Assembly: GCA_014240165.1 (NCBI GenBank)
Contig: JAAZXM010000023.1
Location: 1 to 55,041 of the forward strand
Direction: 5' to 3'
DNA from: Myxococcales bacterium
Lineage (GTDB): Bacteria; Myxococcota_A; UBA9160; UBA4427
DNA: 55,041 nucleotides
A model generated the notes under the pieces. That model made no database searches and was not told the origin of the DNA. It saw nothing but the letters and a program-made list of their open reading frames with translations. Within the stretch, counting starts at the first letter, position 1. Every line of letters begins with the position of its first letter. The translations under genes and the position numbers were made by a program. Shown piece by piece: positions 16,594 through 25,323 of the stretch.

Positions 16594-17868
16594 CTAAAGC
16601 TTGAATTTTCCGGCGTCCGGACGATCGAGAGTCCAATCGCATCGATAACCCCGGCTATCTTCGATCAACGAACTCCATGCCAGGGGCTCAATCACTCCGC
16701 CATCGCCCAGAATCTTGAACGTGCCATCCGCCTGCACCTCGCCAATCAGGGCAGCCTTGGATAGATGATGGTTCTTATGCACTTGAACCCTGCCCGCCGG
16801 ACCATCGAACTCGACGCCGATCAGCGCTTCGCGCACTTGGGCGGGCTCGGTGCTTCCGGCCTTTTCTGCTGCTAGCGCCCATAGGTGAACCATGGTGTAG
16901 GCCGCCTCTGCCGGGTCGCTCGTCACTCGATGGAGTCCGTGCATTTCCTCGAAGGCGGCTGCGAACTCCCGGGACGCGAAGGAGTCCACCGTATGAAAGA
17001 AGTTCCACACCGCCATGGTGCCGGTCAAATACTCGGGGCCTATGGCGGCCACTTCCTCTTCGGCAGCCGAGAAGCTCATGATCGTAAAGCCGTTTTCCCG
17101 ATCCAGCCCGGATTTCTTCATGGACTTGAAGAACGAAACGTTGCTGTCTCCGTTCAGGGTATTGATCACGATCCCGCCCTCGGGAATCGATTGGCGAATG
17201 GCTGCAACCACACCCGCCATATCGCTACTTCCCAATGGCAGATAGATTTCCCCGACTACATCGGCTCCGGCTGCAGCGGCCTTCGCGTTGATGATCTTGT
17301 TCGCGGTACGGGGATAGACATAATCGGAACCCACGAGAAAAAGTGTCTTGCCCCTATTCTCGAAGAGCCAATTCAGCGCCGGTTCGATCTGCTGGTTCGG
17401 GGTCGCTCCAGCGTAGAAGATATTGCGGGAACACTCCTGGCCTTCGTATTGAATTGGATAGAAGAGAAGGTGATCCTTCTCCTCGAATACGGGCAACATG
17501 GCTTTTCGGCTGGCGGAGGTCCAACCTCCAAAGACCACAGCCACTTTGTCTCGGTCGATCAACTTCTCGGCCCTGCGCGCAAAGGTCGGCCAGTCGGATT
17601 GGCCGTCCTCTTCGATGGAAACGATCGCCAGGTGCTCTCCGCCTATATTCAGGCCGCCGGCTTCGTTGATCTCGCCGACGGCAAGGAGTTCGGCCTCGGC
17701 CACGGTGTTCTCCGAAATAGCCATCGTGCCTGTGCGCGAGTGCAAAATGCCTACCTTGACATGACCATCGAAAACCTGGGGAGCATGGGCGTGTTCAGCG
17801 CAAGCGGACAACAGGGAGATAAAGACCACCGCGAAGGCCTGGAGCAGCCGATGCTTCCTGGGGGACAT
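16594..17868 (-). CDS. UrtA-like periplasmic ligand-binding lipoprotein
   Basis: About 424 residues from the ATG at 17868 (a TTG two codons earlier is possible). The lipoprotein signal ends LLSAC (C23). The mature protein is a type-I periplasmic binding fold of the urea/short-chain amide (UrtA/FmdD) class: VKVGILHSRTGTMAISENTV, AVVFGGWTSASRKAMLPVFE, LLFYPIQYEGQECSRNIFYA, LVGSDYVYPRTANKIINAKA and IVINTLNGDSNVSFFKSM. No ABC permease or ATPase genes are adjacent, so this is not a standard transport operon. The next gene, 5 bp downstream, is a pentameric ligand-gated channel homologue, suggesting the pair senses the same ligand. Confidence 0.9.
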   Translation of the reverse strand: MSPRKHRLLQAFAVVFISLLSACAEHAHAPQVFDGHVKVGILHSRTGTMAISENTVAEAELLAVGEINEAGGLNIGGEHLAIVSIEEDGQSDWPTFARRAEKLIDRDKVAVVFGGWTSASRKAMLPVFEEKDHLLFYPIQYEGQECSRNIFYAGATPNQQIEPALNWLFENRGKTLFLVGSDYVYPRTANKIINAKAAAAGADVVGEIYLPLGSSDMAGVVAAIRQSIPEGGIVINTLNGDSNVSFFKSMKKSGLDRENGFTIMSFSAAEEEVAAIGPEYLTGTMAVWNFFHTVDSFASREFAAAFEEMHGLHRVTSDPAEAAYTMVHLWALAAEKAGSTEPAQVREALIGVEFDGPAGRVQVHKNHHLSKAALIGEVQADGTFKILGDGGVIEPLAWSSLIEDSRGYRCDWTLDRPDAGKFKL

Positions 17869-18075
17869 GAGCAATGCGCAACCTCTCTACAGGAGTTCCC
17901 TTGGAAGGACAGGGGCAGCCAGGAAGGATTATCCCGTTTCTCTGCGAAGAAGCCAATAACGAAAAACCGCGGCCACGCCCCTGCCGCCTCGATGGGATGA
18001 GCCCTGCCATTTCGCGCCAAGGCTCCCGGAGCCCCAGCATATGCCCCTTAGAGTCAACGATGAAGCAGCGGCTGG

Positions 18076-19104
18076 CTACCGGGCTCCAGCTTTGGCCGCC
18101 GAGGCGGCGGTCTTCACGCGGGGGCGGAGAAAGCAGTAGCCCGAAGACACGAAGGCTTTTTCAAGGCTTTCGAAGCCATGATCCGAAGCCGTTGTCCCGA
18201 CGACCGCGCCGCCAGAGCCGCAAAGTTTGGCCGTCGCTCCATGGCGCGCAGCGATTTCGACCATCTGCTTATCGCCCTCGGAGATTGAGAAAACCCTCTC
18301 TCGCAATTCGAGGTTTCTCCCCATCGCGCGGCGAAAAAGAGCATGTTCTCCCCGCTCGAGAAAACCCAGACCTTCGTCTACCAAGGTGCGAAGCTCACCC
18401 ATGGTTTCCAGCACTTCGCGATCTCCGGCTCGCCATCGCGCCTGCAGATCGCCGTGAGCCACACCCGACGGCTCGCCACGAGCAGGCTGCCAGGCGATGA
18501 AAAGAGGCGGCAACAGATTCGGCTCAATTTCGAAATGCGAGGAAAGGTCTCCGGGGCGAGTCAGGTCCATCACGACCGCGCCCTCCCTGGCTTGAACGAT
18601 GCGGTCCATGGGACCAGCGGCGATCCCCAGGTCGTCCTTCTCGGCGGCAAGCGCGCTTGTCGCAAGTTCGACGGGATCTTGAGTGATACCGAAGAGATCT
18701 CCCAATGCGCGCAGCGCCGCGATCACGATGGCACTCGACCCCCCCAATCCGACCTGGCGGGGAATATTCGTCTCGAAGCGCAGCGAGAAACGCGGTGCCG
18801 GTTCTTCGGGGGCCACACGGCGCGATTCGGGATGAGCTCGAAGGAAGCTGCACAAGGCCGCCTCCAGCAAATGGGAGCCATCGCCCCGGTCCTCCGGATC
18901 GACCCCGCCGCCGGCCCCTACCAGGGATGAGGCGAGACGCCTTTCTCCGTGATCACCGAGAAGACGAAGGTCCTCAGCGGGCTCCAGGTAGACCCTCGCC
19001 TCGAAGTCGGCCACGCAAAAAGCAATGGCCTTCCCCCCATAGCCATCCGAGGGATTTCCAAGCAGGCCCACTCGAGCATGCGCGACCCCGACAACCGGTT
19101 TCAT
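18076..19104 (-). CDS. GHMP kinase, glucuronokinase-like
   Basis: 342 residues. The start is VVGVAHARVGLLGNPSDGYG, the substrate-binding GHMP motif 1. Motif 2, the ATP phosphate loop, is IPRQVGLGGSSAIVIAALRA at about 114-133, and motif 3 is AKLCGSGGAVVGTTAS. The overall pattern, including EKDDLGIAAGPMDRIVQARE with the probable catalytic aspartate, is closest to glucuronokinase/galactokinase-like sugar-acid kinases, which make glucuronate 1-phosphate. No UDP-sugar pyrophosphorylase gene is adjacent. It is on the same strand as the neighbouring genes but is separated by 207 bp from the binding-protein gene, which likely has its own promoter. Confidence 0.8.
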   Translation of the reverse strand: MKPVVGVAHARVGLLGNPSDGYGGKAIAFCVADFEARVYLEPAEDLRLLGDHGERRLASSLVGAGGGVDPEDRGDGSHLLEAALCSFLRAHPESRRVAPEEPAPRFSLRFETNIPRQVGLGGSSAIVIAALRALGDLFGITQDPVELATSALAAEKDDLGIAAGPMDRIVQAREGAVVMDLTRPGDLSSHFEIEPNLLPPLFIAWQPARGEPSGVAHGDLQARWRAGDREVLETMGELRTLVDEGLGFLERGEHALFRRAMGRNLELRERVFSISEGDKQMVEIAARHGATAKLCGSGGAVVGTTASDHGFESLEKAFVSSGYCFLRPRVKTAASAAKAGAR

Positions 19105-19172
19105 GAGTGCGTACTCGCCCCACTACGCGAGAGCCAGCGACGGTCTGTCCACTCCGCTTTCAGCCGCACCGA

Positions 19173-19781
19173 CTACGTATTGATCGCTTTTTGAAAAGCG
19201 GGTCGGGCCTCGATTCTCTCGATATACGCGCGCAGATGGGTTTGATCCTCCGCGACGCAGCCGAAACGATTGGCCATGAAACAGGAGTGCCCAAGCATCA
19301 CGTCCGCACCCGAGAAATCGCCGATCAAGTAGTCATTGCCCTCGAGGCTTTCGTTCACCGGAGCCAATGCTCGCGAAAGCAGCCGCAGCGCCTGGTCCAG
19401 CGCCTCCTTGTTCTGCCGTTCAGGCGGCAGCAGGATGGTCTGCACCACGATGGTATTCATCGGCGGCATCACCATTCCCTCGCAATAGTGAAACCACTGC
19501 AAATATCGCGGGAAGAGGGGGGAGTCGACAGCTGGCTTCAGCGCACCGTCGGTGTAACGGGCAAGGATGTACTCGACGATGGCTCCCGACTCCCATAGGC
19601 GGACGTCGCCGTCGTCGAGAACGGGTACGCGGCCCAGGGGATGCCGAGCCCTATGCTCGTCGGATTTCAAATCCTTGGGATGAAAATCCATCCGGTTGAG
19701 TTCGTATTCGAGTCCCAGTTCCTCGAGCAACCAGACGATTCTTCCGGCCCGTGAATTTGGAGCGAAATGAAGGTTCAGCAC
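19173..19781 (-). CDS. Glutathione S-transferase family protein
   Basis: About 202 residues from a GTG at 19781 that has GAGGAGAA six nt upstream; the longer frame to 19892 has no GST character. The N-terminal domain reads LNLHFAPNSRAGRIVWLLEE, with HPLGRVPVLDDGDVRLWESG giving the cis-proline and the ES glutathione motif. The C-terminal helical domain includes LIGDFSGADVMLGHSCFMAN. It resembles the beta/Ure2-like GST classes. The gene is divergent from the first fused MFS/spermidine-synthase gene. Substrate is unknown. Confidence 0.9.
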   Translation of the reverse strand: MLNLHFAPNSRAGRIVWLLEELGLEYELNRMDFHPKDLKSDEHRARHPLGRVPVLDDGDVRLWESGAIVEYILARYTDGALKPAVDSPLFPRYLQWFHYCEGMVMPPMNTIVVQTILLPPERQNKEALDQALRLLSRALAPVNESLEGNDYLIGDFSGADVMLGHSCFMANRFGCVAEDQTHLRAYIERIEARPAFQKAINT

Positions 19782-20079
19782 GTCGTTCTCCTCGTGTTTG
19801 CGCCAGGGACGAGAACCTAGAACAGCCGCGGGGTTCGCGGGAGTCGGCCCCTCGCAGAATGACGAGGCGTCCAGCCGAACCCGGGGCCGCACGGCCCGCC
19901 GGGCGTAACTCCGCGCCGTTTCATACGCTTCCGATCCTGGGAAACCCAGGGGTCTCGGATTTGAGGGCCGCGCGAAAAAAACCGGAGGTCGACGAGCCGA
20001 GGAGAATCGCGCCCCGAAAGGGCCTGGTTGACAATCACGGGGCCGGGACTTCAGAGCCGGCTCTCTCTATGCTCGGGCA

Positions 20080-22323
20080 GTGTCCGACTCCGCAGCCCCG
20101 CAGACGACTCGCTTTCGCCCCTTCGGGCGGCTCGTCTTCATCGTGGCGATCTTTCTCTCGGCCTTCCTGATCTTCCTCGTTCAGCCGCTGGTGGGAAAGC
20201 GAATCCTCCCCTGGTTTGGCGGGACGCCGGGAGTCTGGGCGGTTTGCCTGGCCTTCTATCAAACCGCGCTCTTCGCCGGCTACGCGTACGCGCATCTCCT
20301 GATCCGTTTTGTAAAGCCCCGCTTTCAGCTGGGCGTTCACGCGACATTGGCAGCTGCCGCGATCTTTGCCCCTCCCGTGCTTCCTAGCCTGGATTGGTCG
20401 CTTTCCGACAGCGAAAACCCGGCTTGGCGAATCCTGGCAATGATGACAAGCCACGTCGCCCTGCCCTTCATCGCGCTCGCCTCCACGGGACCCCTGATTC
20501 AGGCCTGGTTTGCCCGGCGCTATCCCGAGCGATCTCCCTATCCCCTCTACGCGGTATCGAACCTGGGTTCGATGCTGGCGCTCCTCGCCTACCCGTTCTG
20601 GCTCGAACCCCGCCTGGGCCTTGCCGAGACAGCTGCGTATTGGACGGGGGGCTTCGCCGTCGCAATGGCAGCCGTGTTGCTGGCGGCTGAACTGGCGCGA
20701 CGAAGCAACGCTCATATCCGCGCCGCAGCCCGGGACCCCATGAGCGACCCTCGACACCCAGGCATTGACGATCCCCAAGAAAAGTCGCCGGGGGCAGGCG
20801 AGGTCGCCCTGTGGCTGGCGCTCGCCGGCCTCGCGGTAGTGATGCTGAACGGCGTCACCAATCGGCTCTGCCTCGATGTGGCCAGCGTGCCCTTCCTTTG
20901 GATCCTGCCCCTCGCGACCTACCTCGCCACCCTGATTCTCTGTTTCTCATCGGAGCGGGCTTATCGGCGGGGGTTCCATTTCGGGCTGGTCTTCGTATTG
21001 CTGGGGATCGGCGTCTTTCACGGGCTCTTCGTGTCACAAACCCCAAGAGCGACCGAATCCGGCTTGGCCGAGAGCTTCACCAGCCTGCCTCTGGTCATCG
21101 CCTACTACACGGCGCTGCTTTTTGGCGTCTGCTCGATCCTTCACGGCGAACTCTACCGGCTGCGGCCCTCTGCCGATTCCCTCACCGCTTTCTACCTTTG
21201 CATGTCGGGCGGAGGCGCCATCGGGGGGCTCTTCGTGGGAGTCGCCGCGCCCGCCCTCTTCGATGGCTACACGGAGTTTGGCCTGGGGCTGACCCTCTCG
21301 GTCCTGCTGGGCCTCTATACGGCCGCCCGTGCACGCGGGGGCGTGCGAAGCGCATGGGAGCACTCACCCGCCGCCTTGCGCGGCGCGATCTCTCTGGGCC
21401 TCTTGATGCTCGCCCACGAGGGATGGCAAGCGATGCGCCCGGCTCCTCCCGAAGTCTCCCAGGAGCGCAATTTCTTCGGGGTGGTGCGCGTAGTCAATTC
21501 GAATGATGGAGAAGCAAGTTCAAGAATGCTGATGCACGGCTCGACGCTCCACGGCGTGCAGTTCACAGCACCCAGGGGCCGCGGCCTTCCGACTTCGTAT
21601 TACGGCCGCGCCTCTTCACTTTCGTCACTGATCAAGACCCTGCCCCAAGAGCGGGGCGCGCGGATCGGCGCCGTTGGGTTGGGGACGGGGACAATCGCCG
21701 CATATGCAAAGCCCGGCGATTCGTTTCGCTTCTACGAAACCGACCCTGCAGTGGTGCGAGTCGCCCGGGACGATGGAACCTTCTCATTCTTGGCGGATAG
21801 CCCAGCTGAAATCGAGGTTCGCCTGGGAGAGGGCCGGCTCCTGCTCGCCGGGGAACAGGCCCGGGGCGACAGGCAGGATTTCGACATCCTGGTCATCGAC
21901 GCGTTCAGCAGCGATGCGATCCCGGTCCACTTGATGACCCGGGAGGCGTTCGGCATCTATGCCGCCGCCCTGAATCCCGATGGCGTTCTCGCGGTCCACG
22001 TCTCGAACCGCTACTTCGACCTGATGCCCCTGGTCGCTCGGTTGGGGCGCGAAGTCGGTCTCGAACACCTGCATGCCGAAACCAGGATCGCGCCCCGAAG
22101 ACAGACAAAGCCTTCGCGCTGGATCTACCTGGCGAGGGAGCGGGAGCGGCTCGACCGCATCCCGCCAGCGGCCCGTTCCCTGCTCGGGCGCCTGCGCCTC
22201 GCTCCCACGACACAGCGCTTTTGGCGCGAAGACGCTTCGAGCCTGGAGGCGGTGCCGCTCTGGACGGATGACTACAGCGATCTTTGGAGTGTCATGAAAG
22301 CGCCCCGCCAGCCCAGCGAATGA
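20080..22323 (+). CDS. Fused MFS/spermidine synthase-type protein (copy 1)
   Basis: 747 residues from a GTG. The N-terminal ~480 residues are multi-helix membrane sequence (VFIVAIFLSAFLIFLVQPLV, then WFGGTPGVWAVCLAFYQTAL). The C-terminal soluble part is a spermidine synthase-like Rossmann domain: RIGAVGLGTGTIAAYAKPGD (SAM-type loop), FRFYETDPAVVRVA (acidic residue after the second strand), FDILVIDAFSSDAIPVHLMT and LAVHVSNRYFDLMPLV. Such fusions are common in bacteria; their aminopropyl transfer activity is mostly untested and a transported substrate is unknown. It is followed after 22 bp by a small secreted protein gene and then by a close paralogue. Confidence 0.88.
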   Translation: MSDSAAPQTTRFRPFGRLVFIVAIFLSAFLIFLVQPLVGKRILPWFGGTPGVWAVCLAFYQTALFAGYAYAHLLIRFVKPRFQLGVHATLAAAAIFAPPVLPSLDWSLSDSENPAWRILAMMTSHVALPFIALASTGPLIQAWFARRYPERSPYPLYAVSNLGSMLALLAYPFWLEPRLGLAETAAYWTGGFAVAMAAVLLAAELARRSNAHIRAAARDPMSDPRHPGIDDPQEKSPGAGEVALWLALAGLAVVMLNGVTNRLCLDVASVPFLWILPLATYLATLILCFSSERAYRRGFHFGLVFVLLGIGVFHGLFVSQTPRATESGLAESFTSLPLVIAYYTALLFGVCSILHGELYRLRPSADSLTAFYLCMSGGGAIGGLFVGVAAPALFDGYTEFGLGLTLSVLLGLYTAARARGGVRSAWEHSPAALRGAISLGLLMLAHEGWQAMRPAPPEVSQERNFFGVVRVVNSNDGEASSRMLMHGSTLHGVQFTAPRGRGLPTSYYGRASSLSSLIKTLPQERGARIGAVGLGTGTIAAYAKPGDSFRFYETDPAVVRVARDDGTFSFLADSPAEIEVRLGEGRLLLAGEQARGDRQDFDILVIDAFSSDAIPVHLMTREAFGIYAAALNPDGVLAVHVSNRYFDLMPLVARLGREVGLEHLHAETRIAPRRQTKPSRWIYLARERERLDRIPPAARSLLGRLRLAPTTQRFWREDASSLEAVPLWTDDYSDLWSVMKAPRQPSE

Positions 22324-22345
22324 ACCCGAAACCCAGGAGAACAGC

Positions 22346-22804
22346 ATGGCCCGAAAGCGCATCTCGAAGCTCCAGACACTCCTCTTCCTCCTCCTATTGC
22401 TCCCCACCTCCCCCGCGTCGGCGGACTCGGCCTCCGAGGCTGAGGCCATGGGGGTGCTCGATGCCTTCATGACGGCCTTCAACAGCCGAGATATCGATGC
22501 CCTGGAGAAAACACTCCATTTCCCGCACTACCGTTTTGCCAGCGGCGAGGTTTCGGTGCTCGAAGAGGCGGGCACCCGCCCGGATGCCATGGAACGTTTC
22601 ACTACGGCCACTCCGGGTTGGGTTCGCAGCGCCTGGGAAAACCGCGAGGTGGTCCATGCAGGACCCTCGAAGGTTCATATCGATACCCACTTCGTCCGCT
22701 ACCGCGCGGACGGTTCGGTTCTCTCCCGCTTCGACTCGCTCTACATCGTCTCCCGCAAGAACGGGCGCTGGGGCATCGAGGCAAGGTCCAGCTTCGCCCC
22801 CTAG
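22346..22804 (+). CDS. Small secreted NTF2/SnoaL-like protein
   Basis: 152 residues. A signal peptide (LQTLLFLLLLLPTSPASADS) is followed by an NTF2-like cone fold: VLDAFMTAFNSRDIDALEKT, then FPHYRFASGEVSVLE, and a C-terminal DSLYIVSRKNGRWGIEARSS. Such folds host small-molecule binding or isomerase activity, but no catalytic set is obvious. The ATG at 22346 follows a GGAGAACAGC site. It is 22 bp downstream of the first MFS/spermidine-synthase fusion gene and may be co-transcribed with it. It lies between the two paralogous fusions. Confidence 0.8.
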   Translation: MARKRISKLQTLLFLLLLLPTSPASADSASEAEAMGVLDAFMTAFNSRDIDALEKTLHFPHYRFASGEVSVLEEAGTRPDAMERFTTATPGWVRSAWENREVVHAGPSKVHIDTHFVRYRADGSVLSRFDSLYIVSRKNGRWGIEARSSFAP

Positions 22805-23031
22805 AGGGGCGCGCGGGCAAAACCCGGGATAGACGTCGTTCGCCTTCTCGGAGCGACGGGCCCATGTGCAGCATGGTGCCGTCCAGGCGCCGACAAATGA
22901 GCCCGCCGAAAGTCGCGAACGCGCGCGAAAGAACATTTTCTCTTAAGAATTTGTGAATGTCGGCAGCGTAATTCACCCGATAGAGGACTCAAACCCGGGA
23001 CATTGGCGGCGTACCGATCTATTCTCCGCTC

Positions 23032-25257
23032 GTGTCAAGGATCGTAGATCGACCGAACAATTTCCATTTACGGATCGGCCCGCTCGTTTTCGTCCTAGCG
23101 ATTTTCCTATCCGCCTTTCTAGTCTTCCTCATCCAGCCGCTTGTGGGGAAGAGGATCCTCCCGTGGTTCGGCGGAACTCCCGGAGTCTGGACGGTTTGCC
23201 TCGCCTTCTACCAGACGGCCCTCTTCCTCGGCTACGGGTATGCGCATCTATTGATCCGCTTCGCGACGCCCCCGTGGCAATTGGCCATCCACTCTACGCT
23301 GGTGGGCGCCGCGATTCTTTCCCTACCGGTGCTGCCCGCTGGGGATTGGGCGAATCTGAGCGGCAACCACCCGGTCGCGCGAATTTTGACGATGATGATG
23401 AGCCATGTGGCGCTTCCCTTCATCGCGCTTGCCTCCACGGGACCGTTGATTCAGAGCTGGTTCGCCCGGCGTTATCCCACCCGATCGCCCTACCCGCTCT
23501 ACTCCGTCTCGAATGCCGGCTCGATGCTCGCCCTGATCGCGTACCCCGTCGCGCTCGAGCCCAATCTCGGGCTCTCTCAGACGGGCTCGTACTGGGAATG
23601 GAGCTTCGGGGTCGCCATGGTCACGGTTCTTTTCGCGGCGGAACTCGCAAGGCGAAGTACTCGCCGAGACGACGTGCCTGCCCGCCCCACAACGCAGCCA
23701 ACCGGTCACGGCCGGGGTTGCGCCCAAATACGTGAAATCATGTTGTGGCTTGCGCTTGCGGGCTGCGCCGTCCTGATGCTCAACGGCGTCACCAATCGGC
23801 TCTGTCTTGATGTGGCCAGCGTCCCCTTCCTCTGGATTCTGCCCCTGGCGGCCTACCTCGCCACCCTGGTCCTCAGTTTTTCCTCGGAGCGGGCCTACCA
23901 TCGAGGACTCTATTTCGGCCTGGTTTTCGTCCTGCTCGCGATTGGCGCGTTTCGCGGGCTCTTCCTTCTCGAAAACCAGACGAATACCGAGTCTGGACTG
24001 GCGGAAAACTTCCGTAGCCTGCCCATGCTGATCGCCTATTACACAGCACTCGTCTTCGCCGTCTGCTCAATCCTTCACGGCGAGCTCTATCGTCTGAGAC
24101 CCGCTTCCGATTCGCTCACAACCTTCTATCTCAGCATGGCGGGCGGCGGCGCTCTCGGAGGCCTCTTCGTTGGCATCGCGGCACCTTTTCTCTTCGAGGG
24201 GTACACGGAGTTCGGGTTGGGGCTGGTTCTTTCGCTTTCGCTCGGGCTCTATCTCGTGGTGCGCGAGCGGGGGGGCCCGCGCATTGCATGGCATCGCTCG
24301 CCCGTAGCGCTCCGCGCTGTCGTCGTGCTCGGGCTGCTGATGCTCTCCTACGAGGGGTGGCAATCGATTCGGCCCGCCGTGCCCGGAGTTCTACAAGAGC
24401 GAAATTTCTACGGAGTCGTTCGCGTAATCGAATCTCCTGAAGGCGCGGGGAATTCGAGAACGCTCATGCACGGCTCGACGGTCCACGGCGTGCAATTCCT
24501 CTCGCCAAGGGGACGCAGGCTTCCCACCTCCTACTATGGCCGAGCTTCTTCCCTGGCATCCGCGATCTCGACGCTCCCAGCGGATAGAGGGGCGCGAATC
24601 GGCGGCATCGGCCTGGGAACGGGGACGATCGCCGCGTATGCCCGGCCGGGAGATTCGTTTCGTTTCTATGAGACAGATCCGGCAGTGATCCGAATCGCGC
24701 GAGACGATGGAATATTTTCCTTCCTTACAGACAGCCCGGCTGAAATCGATGTGCAAGTCGGAGACGGCCGGCTCCTTCTCGAGACCGAACAAGCCCAGGG
24801 CAAGGTCCAGGATTTCGACATCCTGGTACTGGATGCGTTCAGCAGTGATTCGATCCCCGTTCACCTCATGACTCGGGAGGCCTTCGGAGTCTACGCCGCC
24901 GCATTGAACCCCGATGGCATTCTCGCTGTACATGTTTCGAATCGCTTCTTCAACTTGATGCCCGTGGTTGCCCGCTTGGGCAAGGAGGTGGGACTCGAAC
25001 ATCTTCATGCCAAGACCAAACGGGCTCCCCTACGACAAACCAAGCCCTCGCATTGGATCTACCTGGCGAGAGATCGGAAGCGGCTCGATCGGGTGGAGGC
25101 GGCCGCCGATCCGATCCTCAAACAACTGAGACTCGCGTCCGATACCCAGCGCTTCTGGCGCGAAGACGACTCGAGCCTACGCAACGCTCCTCTCTGGACC
25201 GACGATTACAGCAACCTGTGGAGCGTGATCAGGGGTCCAGCGAACTCCGGCGGATGA
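23032..25257 (+). CDS. Fused MFS/spermidine synthase-type protein (copy 2)
   Basis: 741 residues from a GTG, closely similar to the protein at 20080-22323 along its whole length: shared segments include LVGKRILPWFGGTPGVW, MSHVALPFIALASTGPLIQ, MLNGVTNRLCLDVASVPFLW and RIGGIGLGTGTIAAYARPGD. The membrane N-terminal and spermidine-synthase-like C-terminal halves are both kept, so both copies look functional. The divergence is mostly in loops, such as the linker after the helix near residue 215. It is a tandem paralogue that arose by duplication, with a small NTF2-like gene in between. Confidence 0.88.
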   Translation: MSRIVDRPNNFHLRIGPLVFVLAIFLSAFLVFLIQPLVGKRILPWFGGTPGVWTVCLAFYQTALFLGYGYAHLLIRFATPPWQLAIHSTLVGAAILSLPVLPAGDWANLSGNHPVARILTMMMSHVALPFIALASTGPLIQSWFARRYPTRSPYPLYSVSNAGSMLALIAYPVALEPNLGLSQTGSYWEWSFGVAMVTVLFAAELARRSTRRDDVPARPTTQPTGHGRGCAQIREIMLWLALAGCAVLMLNGVTNRLCLDVASVPFLWILPLAAYLATLVLSFSSERAYHRGLYFGLVFVLLAIGAFRGLFLLENQTNTESGLAENFRSLPMLIAYYTALVFAVCSILHGELYRLRPASDSLTTFYLSMAGGGALGGLFVGIAAPFLFEGYTEFGLGLVLSLSLGLYLVVRERGGPRIAWHRSPVALRAVVVLGLLMLSYEGWQSIRPAVPGVLQERNFYGVVRVIESPEGAGNSRTLMHGSTVHGVQFLSPRGRRLPTSYYGRASSLASAISTLPADRGARIGGIGLGTGTIAAYARPGDSFRFYETDPAVIRIARDDGIFSFLTDSPAEIDVQVGDGRLLLETEQAQGKVQDFDILVLDAFSSDSIPVHLMTREAFGVYAAALNPDGILAVHVSNRFFNLMPVVARLGKEVGLEHLHAKTKRAPLRQTKPSHWIYLARDRKRLDRVEAAADPILKQLRLASDTQRFWREDDSSLRNAPLWTDDYSNLWSVIRGPANSGG

Positions 25258-25323
25258 ACGGGACAGCGCGGAGAAAAGCATTCGTCCCAAAGACCGAACC
25301 GGGCCATCCATCGACGCGCCCGA

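Noticed and set aside
20035-20778. A 247-residue reverse frame antisense to the first fusion gene
   Set aside because: Overlaps a strongly supported gene on the other strand; no domain.
22940-23010. A T-loop-like stretch in the forward sequence before the second fusion gene
   Set aside because: The reverse complement has GGGTTTGAGTCC, but acceptor, D and anticodon stems cannot be paired, so it is not a tRNA.
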